DNA of 64,000 nt from Erythrobacter sp. YT30 (GTDB lineage: Bacteria; Pseudomonadota; Alphaproteobacteria; Sphingomonadales; Sphingomonadaceae), in assembly GCF_001542875.1 (NCBI RefSeq), contig NZ_LMAF01000002.1, positions 1,821,501 to 1,885,500 on the forward strand. Reading direction: 5' to 3'. The notes below the pieces were generated by a model. It did no database searches and had not been told where the DNA came from. It was given only the letters and a program-made list of their open reading frames with translations. Shown one piece after another: positions 25,606-32,975 of the stretch; position 1 is the stretch's first letter, and each line of letters begins with the position of its first letter. The position numbers were made by a program, and so were the translations under genes.

Positions 25606-27090
25606 TCAACTCGTTTCGCTTATTCTTGCCGGATGACCGCGTCTGGCGGGGTCGGCATAGGTCTCCATCAGGTCTCGCTTGCGCACCTTGCCGGTTTCGA
25701 GCCGGGGTACGCGATCCACGAAAGCGATGCGCCGCGGGAGCTTGTTGACCGCCACCTGGCGGCTCAATTTCTCGCCGATTTCAGCCGCTCGCTCGGCTTC
25801 ATCGACTGGGTATTCGCTGAGTTCTACAATTGCTTGGACTACCTGGCCCATATCGGCATCAGGCACGCCGAAGACTGCGCAATCGACAATGTCTGGATTG
25901 GCGAGCAGCCCCGCCTCAATTTCGGCCGGGTAGATGTTCGCGCCGCCCGATATGATGGTGAAGGACGCGCGATCTGTAAGGGTGAGGAAGCCGTCTTCGT
26001 CGAGGAAACCAATATCTCCCATTGTCGCATAACCTTGTCGGCTGCTGGCCGAGCGACCTTTTTCAGGCGCATTGTGATAGGCGTGGCCTGCGCTGCTTTC
26101 GAAGAAGACGCGCCCGGTTTCGCCTGCGGGCAGCGGATTGTCCTCGTCATCGAGAATATGGATTGTGCTGCCATAAGCACGTCCAACGCTGCCGGGGTGC
26201 GCAAGCCAATCATGACTGTCGATGTGGGTGAAGCCAACCGCTTCGGTGCCGCTATAGTATTCGTGCAAGATCGGACCCCACCAGTCGATCATGCGCCGCT
26301 TGAGTTCAGGAGGGCAGGGCGCCCCTGCATGGATTGCGCAGATATGCGAGGCCGGATTGGTGGGGAGCGGGCCATGCGCGCCAAGCGCCAGCATCCGCGA
26401 GAACATTGTCGGCACCCACTGGCTGTGGGTTACGCGGTGTGTCTCAAGCGCCTCAAGCGCAGCCCTCGCGTCGAAGCGGCGCAGCGCTACCACTGTCCCG
26501 CCTAGCCTCTGCACAGTCATCGCCCAACGAAGCGGAGCCGCATGATAAAGCGGGGCCGGACTGAGGAAGATCGTGTCCGCGCCCATACCGAACAGATCGC
26601 GCGCGCGTTTCACCCGGCGCGGATCGCTGCCCAACGGCGCGCCGCTTAGCGGACGTTTGACACCTTTGGGCCGCCCGGTCGTGCCCGAGGTGTAGAGCAT
26701 ATCACTGCCCTCGACCCGCTCGAATTCGGCCGTTTCGCCGTCTTCCCATTGATCTGGCACCAATGCGCATGGAAGGTCCGCGTCCTCGGCCAACACCACC
26801 TTTGCGCCGCTGTCTGCAAGGATGTAGTCGCGTTCGGGCGGGGCAAGGCGCTGGGAGATTGGCACGAAGTAGAGACCCGACATCTGCGCAGCCCAGGCGC
26901 CAATAAAGAACTCTGCGCTGTTGCCGAGCATAATCGCGACTGTATCGCCCCTCTTGCAACCGAGCGCGCTCAGCCGCCCGGCGAGATATGTCGATCTGCG
27001 CGCAAGCTCACCATATGTCAGCGTTTCATCATCGAGGATAAAGGCCGCCCGATCGGGCGCGTTTTCGGCGATGGCGTGCGGATGGCTCAT
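25606..27090 (-). CDS. AMP-forming acyl-CoA synthetase
   Basis: A 494-residue adenylating enzyme that activates a carboxylic acid to its CoA thioester. The ATP loop is DMLYTSGTTGRPKGVKRP, the A5 motif YYSGTEAVGFTH, and the C-terminal domain has SGGANIYPAEIE and the catalytic lysine region RLETGKVRKRDL. The acid is unknown; the neighbouring P450 and short-chain dehydrogenases suggest oxidation of a hydrocarbon-like substrate to an acid first. Start overlaps the histidine phosphatase stop by 4 nt. Confidence 0.92.
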   Translation of the reverse strand: MSHPHAIAENAPDRAAFILDDETLTYGELARRSTYLAGRLSALGCKRGDTVAIMLGNSAEFFIGAWAAQMSGLYFVPISQRLAPPERDYILADSGAKVVLAEDADLPCALVPDQWEDGETAEFERVEGSDMLYTSGTTGRPKGVKRPLSGAPLGSDPRRVKRARDLFGMGADTIFLSPAPLYHAAPLRWAMTVQRLGGTVVALRRFDARAALEALETHRVTHSQWVPTMFSRMLALGAHGPLPTNPASHICAIHAGAPCPPELKRRMIDWWGPILHEYYSGTEAVGFTHIDSHDWLAHPGSVGRAYGSTIHILDDEDNPLPAGETGRVFFESSAGHAYHNAPEKGRSASSRQGYATMGDIGFLDEDGFLTLTDRASFTIISGGANIYPAEIEAGLLANPDIVDCAVFGVPDADMGQVVQAIVELSEYPVDEAERAAEIGEKLSRQVAVNKLPRRIAFVDRVPRLETGKVRKRDLMETYADPARRGHPARISETS

Positions 27091-27695
27091 GCGGTCTTCT
27101 CTCTCGAGAATGCAGGAGCCAGATGCGCGGTCTCGTTGACGCTTACTACGGTAAGGCGATCCATCGCGCTGCCTGAGAGCCGCGTCACCGAACCGTAGCC
27201 GGGTACGAAATTGGCAATGCCGTCAAGCTCAAGCGCGTGGCTGAGCATGATGTTGATCGGAAAGCCGTGAGTGAAGATCGCTATGGTCTGGCGATGATAG
27301 CTTTCGAACAGTGACTGGAAGCCTGAGAGTGTTTCGGAGACGAAGCGATCGTGGTCGATGCCGAAATAGCCCAGCGGATCAGCAAGGAAGCGGTCCCATT
27401 CCGCCTCCCCCTTGGCTTTTACCATTTCAGGGTTGGCGTAGTCTCCGCCATAACGATCCACCTCGCCCAGTTCTTCGATGACATGCGCATCAAGGCCCAG
27501 CGCCTCTAGCGTTGGCTGGGCTGTCTCGGCGGCGCGGGTCATGCCCGAATGAACAATGACCTCGATTCCCTCGTGGCGCAGCAGGTCGCGTACGCCGCGC
27601 GCCTCAACATGGCCTTGTGCAGATAGTGGCGGATTACCTTCGCGCGAACCGCCCGGTGTTTCGGGCTTGCCATGGCGAATGAGGATCAGGCGCAT
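27087..27695 (-). CDS. Histidine phosphatase-family protein
   Basis: A 202-residue phosphatase/mutase-fold protein. The catalytic RHG lies in LILIRHGKPE (H8), and the second histidine in FTHGFPINIML. The remaining phosphate ligands are the Arg of MTRAAETA and the Glu in the LGEVDRYGG loop. No signal peptide. In this operon it may dephosphorylate a pathway intermediate made by the APH-type kinase at 31248, a speculative pairing. It begins 1 nt after the dehydrogenase gene. Confidence 0.85.
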   Translation of the reverse strand: MRLILIRHGKPETPGGSREGNPPLSAQGHVEARGVRDLLRHEGIEVIVHSGMTRAAETAQPTLEALGLDAHVIEELGEVDRYGGDYANPEMVKAKGEAEWDRFLADPLGYFGIDHDRFVSETLSGFQSLFESYHRQTIAIFTHGFPINIMLSHALELDGIANFVPGYGSVTRLSGSAMDRLTVVSVNETAHLAPAFSREKTA

Positions 27696-27696
27696 G

Positions 27697-28452
27697 CTAG
27701 GCTGGCTCCTCTACGGTCTTGCCAGCGGCTCGCAAGGCATGAAGCCCGCCATCGACCTTGATATCGGCGCCGTTGATCCATCCTGCGTCCGGTCCCAGAA
27801 GGAACCGGATTACCGATGCGATCTCTTCCGGCCGGCCGTGGCGGCCAGTCATTTGTTCCGCTTTTGCAAGGTGCTCCTCGCCGATGGATACCTCGAAATC
27901 GCGCAAAATCGGCGTTTCTATCGCACCAGGACTGACAGAGTTTACCCGGATATTGCGCGGGTGGAAGCGAAGCGCAGCGGTCTGCACCCAGCGGTTGAGC
28001 AGACCTTTCGAATACTCATATGCCGTCTTGCCATCGACGATTTCCGACTGGTTCGCAAGTTGCTTTGGCGTCATCGCCAACCAGGCATCGCACGCCTGCA
28101 CGTCGAGCGGACAGCGACCTGCAGTCACGCTGCTGACGGCGACTATTGCCGCGCCTTCGCGCATTTGCGGCGCCAGGCCCTCCGCGAGCCTTTGAGGCGC
28201 AATTGTGTTGACGGCGAATATCGTTTCGGGATCGGCGGTTCCCGGTACACCAGCGACGAGAGCGACACCGTCCAATTCTCCGGCAATACTGGCGGCGGCG
28301 GCGTCAATCTGAGCAGGGTCGGTAAGGTTGCACACTATGTCCGCGTCGTGCCGGTCAAGGCCGATGACCTGATCTCCGCTCGCACGCAATTGCTCGGCAA
28401 GCGCAGCTCCAATCCCGCTGGCGCTTCCGGTGACAAGGATGCGGCGGCTCAC
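27697..28452 (-). CDS. Short-chain dehydrogenase/reductase (operon copy)
   Basis: A 251-residue NAD(P)-dependent oxidoreductase. Cofactor motif GSASGIGAAL near the N-terminus, D in DRHDADIV favouring NAD, NTIAPQRL in place of NNAG, and the catalytic YEYSK. The pattern resembles 3-alpha-hydroxysteroid dehydrogenase-type SDRs. I start at the GTG (28452) that overlaps the P450 stop in GTGA; a longer reading from 28479 adds residues that are P450 sequence in another frame. Substrate unknown. Confidence 0.9.
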   Translation of the reverse strand: MSRRILVTGSASGIGAALAEQLRASGDQVIGLDRHDADIVCNLTDPAQIDAAAASIAGELDGVALVAGVPGTADPETIFAVNTIAPQRLAEGLAPQMREGAAIVAVSSVTAGRCPLDVQACDAWLAMTPKQLANQSEIVDGKTAYEYSKGLLNRWVQTAALRFHPRNIRVNSVSPGAIETPILRDFEVSIGEEHLAKAEQMTGRHGRPEEIASVIRFLLGPDAGWINGADIKVDGGLHALRAAGKTVEEPA

Positions 28453-29615
28453 TCCCAGCGCACCTTCATTGCGGTCCATCCGGTAAACCAGTTGGAGGGA
28501 AGCCGCTCAGGCTCGCCGACGATCTCAATCGTGTTGAGCTCGCGCGTCATAGTCTCGAACAGCATCCGGCTTTCAAGTCGCGCCAAATGAGCACCGAGAC
28601 AGAAATGCGCGCCCACTCCAAAGCCAACATGCGGATTGGGTTTGCGATTGAGTACAAGGCAGTTTGGCTGATCGAAAACCGTTTCGTCGCGATTGGCGCT
28701 CGCGAACCAGAGAACCAGTTTTGCCCCTGCTGCGATCTTTGTGCCTGCGACCTCGGTGTCGCTTGCCGCGGTGCGGCGCATATGTGTCACCGGCGAAACG
28801 AAGCGGCACATTTCCTCAACGGCGCTGGCGCACAGTTCCGGGTTTTCGCGCAATTCCGGCCACGACCCTTGGCTTACAAGCTGGTGCAACCCGCCCGTCA
28901 CCATGAAACGCGTAGTCTCGTTGCCTGCGATCGTGATGAGCATGAAGTAGGCATCGAGCAATTGTTGTTCGAGCGGCGCATCATCGAGATTGGCGGTGAC
29001 CAGGTGGCTTGCCAGATCATCCGTCGGGGCCTTGCGCTTGTTATCGGCGAGGGATCGGAAATACTCAAATAGCTTCTGACGCGCCTCGGCCTGTTCGACA
29101 TCGCTTGCGCGCACATCGCTCATCAGATTGGCGCAATCGACGAGGTCAGGAGCTTCTTCGCGCGGAACGCCAAGGACGTCGGCGATGACCAGCATCGGCA
29201 TTTTCACCGCGACCCGGTCTACAAAATCGAAGGTTTCCCCGCGCGGTGTATCGGCGATCAGCGTGTCGATGATTGACTGGAATTGAGCGGAACGCGCGCC
29301 AATCGACGTACGCGATAGACCAGGCATCGCGATGGCGCGCAGCTTCGTATGCAACGGTCCGTCCGCGTTGTGCACGCTCGGCGCGCCATGCCCTTCGGCG
29401 CGCCGGTTCTTGATCTGCGTGCCATGGCCGGAAAGGAAGACTTGATGATTGCGAGCAGCTTCGACCACGTCGGCATAGCGGGTCGCGGACCAAAACCCTT
29501 CGCCTTCAGGTTCCGAGTTGAAGAAAAGACCGGGTGAGGCGCGCAATTCGGCGAAAAGCTCATGTTCTCGCGTTGCCTCAAACGGGCTTAGGTCGAGCAG
29601 ATCGATTTTGCTCAT
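28449..29615 (-). CDS. Cytochrome P450
   Basis: A 388-residue soluble bacterial P450. The heme-thiolate signature is FGVGAHFCLGAHLARLE with the axial cysteine; the I-helix oxygen-activation motif reads AGNETTR, and the K-helix E-x-x-R is EEMCR. Needs ferredoxin and reductase partners, which are not in the window. The family hydroxylates fatty acids, terpenes or steroids. Overlaps both the TetR gene upstream and the SDR downstream by 4 nt. Confidence 0.94.
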   Translation of the reverse strand: MSKIDLLDLSPFEATREHELFAELRASPGLFFNSEPEGEGFWSATRYADVVEAARNHQVFLSGHGTQIKNRRAEGHGAPSVHNADGPLHTKLRAIAMPGLSRTSIGARSAQFQSIIDTLIADTPRGETFDFVDRVAVKMPMLVIADVLGVPREEAPDLVDCANLMSDVRASDVEQAEARQKLFEYFRSLADNKRKAPTDDLASHLVTANLDDAPLEQQLLDAYFMLITIAGNETTRFMVTGGLHQLVSQGSWPELRENPELCASAVEEMCRFVSPVTHMRRTAASDTEVAGTKIAAGAKLVLWFASANRDETVFDQPNCLVLNRKPNPHVGFGVGAHFCLGAHLARLESRMLFETMTRELNTIEIVGEPERLPSNWFTGWTAMKVRWE

Positions 29616-30268
29616 TCGGGCGCGCCGCTGAGTGTGCGATACCAGATCAAACCGCAGCTCTTTCCGAGCCTTTCAATGAAGGCATCGTCAGGATCATTCT
29701 GCGCAAGGCCCACCTGCACATATGCCAATTGTTCGGTGAGTGAGCAAAGCCCCTCGGCGACCATTGGAATATCGGTGATCGGGGGCACTTCACCCGCTTC
29801 GACTAGCCTTTCGATCCAGCGTTCAGCCCGTTCGACAAAGCGGTCGCGCATTTGCAGCCAGACCCGGCGAAAGCTGCTTGGATCCTGTTGCGCCGCCGCT
29901 TCGCGTGCGACCCGCAAAAGCAACCGGTTGCGGCGGTAATCAGTGAAGAACTGGATATTGCGAGTCTCGAGTCTATTGAGGGAAAGAGCGTCATTCTCAC
30001 CCAGCGCGCGGCTCGATGTGCGCCGCAAATTGTCGTTCAATTGCTCCAGCACAGCGAGCAGGATCGCGTCCTTGTCCTGGAAATGGCGATAGAAAAGCCC
30101 GTGGCTGATGCCCGCCTCGGCCACGATATCTGCAATGCGAACCGCGCCATATCCGTGCTGGCCGAAAGCAACGCTTGCCGCGGCTAGCAGCTTCTCGCGA
30201 GTTGCTTTGCCTTTGCGTGTAGGCGGGAGGTCCAGTCGTGCCGGTTCGGCAGCCTCTTGCGTCATCAC
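29612..30268 (-). CDS. TetR-family transcriptional regulator
   Basis: A 218-residue repressor. The helix-turn-helix is at about 42-62 (IADIVAEAGISHGLFYRHF), followed by a ligand-binding helical domain. It heads its own operon (P450, SDR, phosphatase, acyl-CoA synthetase, TonB receptor) and faces the SDR/kinase operon across a 200-bp gap, so it probably controls both in response to the substrate or its CoA ester. The two Met codons at the start are both possible. Confidence 0.9.
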   Translation of the reverse strand: MMTQEAAEPARLDLPPTRKGKATREKLLAAASVAFGQHGYGAVRIADIVAEAGISHGLFYRHFQDKDAILLAVLEQLNDNLRRTSSRALGENDALSLNRLETRNIQFFTDYRRNRLLLRVAREAAAQQDPSSFRRVWLQMRDRFVERAERWIERLVEAGEVPPITDIPMVAEGLCSLTEQLAYVQVGLAQNDPDDAFIERLGKSCGLIWYRTLSGAPE

Positions 30269-30344
30269 TCTCTCCGGAGACGCTTTGTGTCGCTGTAATG
30301 CGCCTCGTTGTTATAAAATGGCCTATTTGCAAAAGTGATGTCAA

Positions 30345-30362
30345 TGTCATTTTTACGTGACA
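30345..30362. promoter_or_regulatory. Candidate TetR operator
   Basis: TGTCATTTTTACGTGACA, a short inverted repeat TGTCA/TGACA separated by 8 nt, in the divergent gap between the TetR gene (30268) and the SDR gene (30472). An extra ATGTCA lies just to its left. Short arms; assignment rests on position. Confidence 0.3.
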
Positions 30363-30471
30363 CAGCCAGTCTGGTTAGGCATGAAGCCATCCAAGGCCTG
30401 CCGTAGACACGGTTGGCCGCGTCAAAAAAAGGCGCGTTTAATGACAAGCCAGAAAGAGCAGGGAGAGGCTC

Positions 30472-31251
30472 ATGGGCACAGGTGAGGGAAGACTAAAAGG
30501 CAAAGTTGCCATCATCACCGGCGCGACAGGTGGTATCGGGGGCGCAATCGCGCGAAAAATGCTCGACGAGGGCGCCACACTGATGCTGGCTGGTCGAGAT
30601 GAAGGTCGGTTGAAGGCCGCTGCCGATGCGCTTCATGCCAGGGACCGAGTTGCAACCTGCGCAGGACAGCCAAGTGATGAGGCTGATGTCGAAGCCTTGA
30701 TTGCAGCCGCGACCGAAAAGTTCGGCCAACTCGACATCTTCGTCGCCAATGCGGGATCCGAAGGGAAGGTGATGCCGATCACGATGACCAGCCTTGAGGA
30801 TTTCGAGGCGGTGCAGCACGCCAATGTCACCAGTGTATTCCTCGCCATCAAGCATGCCGGAGCGGCGATGCAAGAACGCGGCGGCTCAATCATCGCGGTG
30901 TCATCGGTCGCAGGCGTTGTCGGAGTTTCAGGCATCGGTGCCTATGCGGCAAGCAAGCATGGTATTGCGGGCCTCGCAAAGGTCGGCGCTCTCGAGCTCG
31001 CTCAGGCTAAAGTGCGCGTGAATTGCGTTGCTCCGGCTCCGATCGATAATGCCATGATGGAGTCGATTGAAGGGCAGGCGAGTCCTGATGATCCATCGCT
31101 CGCACGCAGCGGATTCACCTCTCTCATTGCGATGGGCCGGTACGGCACAAACGAGGAAGTCGCCGACTTTGTCTCGTTCCTGGGAAGCGACGAGGCAAGT
31201 TATTGCACTGGAGGGGTTTATGCAGTCGATGGCGGGTTCCTAGCGGCATGA
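30472..31251 (+). CDS. Short-chain dehydrogenase/reductase
   Basis: A 259-residue SDR of the FabG-like classical type. Cofactor loop GATGGIGGAI (about 18-27), NAG in VANAGSEGKV, catalytic Ser in AVSSVAG and YAASK. The C-terminal CTGGVYAVDGGFLA is typical. It likely oxidises a hydroxylated intermediate produced by the P450 in the facing operon. First gene of a three-gene plus-strand unit; the kinase start overlaps its stop by 4 nt. Confidence 0.9.
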   Translation: MGTGEGRLKGKVAIITGATGGIGGAIARKMLDEGATLMLAGRDEGRLKAAADALHARDRVATCAGQPSDEADVEALIAAATEKFGQLDIFVANAGSEGKVMPITMTSLEDFEAVQHANVTSVFLAIKHAGAAMQERGGSIIAVSSVAGVVGVSGIGAYAASKHGIAGLAKVGALELAQAKVRVNCVAPAPIDNAMMESIEGQASPDDPSLARSGFTSLIAMGRYGTNEEVADFVSFLGSDEASYCTGGVYAVDGGFLAA

Positions 31252-32393
31252 GCGGAATACACACTAGGGTCGATACCGAACCGCAACTCGCCGAAATGCT
31301 GGAGGCGCGCAAGGCCCGCCGTTCCAAGCCCCCTTACATTCCCCAACGTGATGGGGATGTGACGGCGCTTTTGCAGAGCTTCTTTGCGAAAGAAGAGCCT
31401 GAAAGTCAGGTTGGCGATGTCGCGCGAATTGGTGGCGGTGCATCCAAAGAGCAATTCGTTTTCTCGCTCGCCAAGCCTGGGGGAGAGAAGCGGCGATATG
31501 TGCTGCGCATGGATGCGCTGGAAGGCATTACCGAGACCAGTCGGGAGCGCGAATTTGAAATCCTAAAAGCCTTTCAAGGTGTCGTCCCGGTGCCCGAGCC
31601 GATCTGGCTCGATGCAGATGCCAGCCACTTTCCAACGCCTGCCATCATTATGGAATTCGTCGAGGGTGTGACCAAGCCTGAGACTGAGGGCGTTAGCGTA
31701 ACGGGGCTCGGCACAGTGCTGGGCGATCCTTTGCGCGGGATGCTTGCGCCGCAATACTTTGCCAACCTTGCAAAGATCCATAATTTCGACTGGCAGGCGG
31801 CTGGTCTTGAGCATTTCTCAGCACCGCTCGCAGATCCGAAACAGCCGACGCGCTGGCTTATCCAGTTCTGGAAGGAATTGCTGGAACAAGATGCTGTGAC
31901 CAAAGAACCTCTTCTGAGGCTCGCGACGCAATGGCTTGAAGACAACGTACCGGACTGCGACAACCCCTGTGTTGTCCATGGCGACTATCGCACAGGCAAC
32001 TACTTGTTCGACGAAGAAAGCAGCGAGGTGACAGCGATCCTCGACTGGGAAATGAGCTACATCGGTGATTTTCACGCCGATCTTGGCTGGTTGCTACAGC
32101 CGGTCTTCGGTAGCAGGATAGACGGCGTATTCCGCGCAAGCGACATTGCCCCACCCGAAGAGATTATCGCGCGATATGAGGAAGCTAGCGGCAACAAGGT
32201 TGATCCGGCAAAGCTTCATTACTTCACCGTGTTCAACGCTTGGAAAAGCTACATTCTCGTCTCCGCGCTGGGCATGCAGGCTGCGCGCACGGCGCACAAT
32301 CATCAGGACGTGTTGCTCACCTTCCTTGCTGCGACGGGGCCCATGTTTGTCGATGAGCTCGCCCGCCTGCTGATGATGGAGGAAAGCCAATGA
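31248..32393 (+). CDS. APH-family phosphotransferase
   Basis: A 381-residue small-molecule kinase of the aminoglycoside phosphotransferase/choline kinase fold, like the ones often called ACAD10-type when near acyl-CoA genes. Catalytic loop VVHGDYRTGNYLF and metal aspartate in AILDWEM are intact, with conserved FHADLGWLLQP afterwards. Resistance function is unlikely in this setting; phosphorylation of a hydroxylated carboxylic acid or alcohol intermediate is more plausible. I use the ATG that overlaps the SDR stop (ATGA). Confidence 0.88.
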   Translation: MSGIHTRVDTEPQLAEMLEARKARRSKPPYIPQRDGDVTALLQSFFAKEEPESQVGDVARIGGGASKEQFVFSLAKPGGEKRRYVLRMDALEGITETSREREFEILKAFQGVVPVPEPIWLDADASHFPTPAIIMEFVEGVTKPETEGVSVTGLGTVLGDPLRGMLAPQYFANLAKIHNFDWQAAGLEHFSAPLADPKQPTRWLIQFWKELLEQDAVTKEPLLRLATQWLEDNVPDCDNPCVVHGDYRTGNYLFDEESSEVTAILDWEMSYIGDFHADLGWLLQPVFGSRIDGVFRASDIAPPEEIIARYEEASGNKVDPAKLHYFTVFNAWKSYILVSALGMQAARTAHNHQDVLLTFLAATGPMFVDELARLLMMEESQ

Positions 32394-32869
32394 ACCCCTC
32401 GGTCGATGATCGTTTGAATTCGGTGCTGCGCGCGCTTGAAACCGTGGTTTTGCCAGCTTTGCCGGAGTCAGCGAGCCTTGCTCAAGAACAGGTCATGCTG
32501 GCCATGGGGCAGATCCAGATCATCCAAGCCCAGCGCGACGTGACCCCCGAATTTGAGCGCGGCGAATTGGTCGATATCAGCACCATGGGCAATGCGATCC
32601 TTGCGCTGGGACCGGCACCTGAGACTTGCGCGGCTCAGCACGAGGCGTTGAAGGCAGCACTCGCCAAGCCGGGAAACGAACCGCGCACCGCAGCTGAGAG
32701 TGTCCGCGGAGCGATAGATGATCTGCTGGTTGCAGCTCGGCAATCAGGTGAGGACGCCTATCGAGCGCAGCTGTCAAAGACCATTCTTCCCCTTGCCAAA
32801 GAACGAGCGGGCAAGGATCGCGAATGGTTTGCTGTTATGGGCTTTGATATCGATCTCAGCGCTGCGTAA
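32390..32869 (+). CDS. Helical protein of unknown function linked to the kinase
   Basis: A 159-residue, mostly alpha-helical soluble protein without signal peptide. I do not recognise a domain. The strict 4-nt overlap with the kinase gene (ATGA) implies a joint role, possibly as a partner subunit. Convergent with the TonB receptor at 35321. Codon use is like that of its neighbours. Confidence 0.7.
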   Translation: MNPSVDDRLNSVLRALETVVLPALPESASLAQEQVMLAMGQIQIIQAQRDVTPEFERGELVDISTMGNAILALGPAPETCAAQHEALKAALAKPGNEPRTAAESVRGAIDDLLVAARQSGEDAYRAQLSKTILPLAKERAGKDREWFAVMGFDIDLSAA

Positions 32870-32975
32870 CCGCGCGATGTGAGACACCATGATCCACTTT
32901 TTTGGTCAGCGGGTTGATCGTATTGGGAGCTATCACTTCGCTTAGGCTTAGGCCCGACTGAAAGAGGCTAGATTA

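Noticed and set aside
27556..28590. 344-codon plus-strand frame spanning the phosphatase, SDR and P450 genes
   Set aside because: Antisense shadow: the minus strand carries three clear protein families with strict overlaps, and the plus frame has no recognisable domain.
31248..32393. Aminoglycoside resistance gene
   Set aside because: The APH fold is shared with many metabolic kinases, and the setting is catabolic with no resistance genes nearby.
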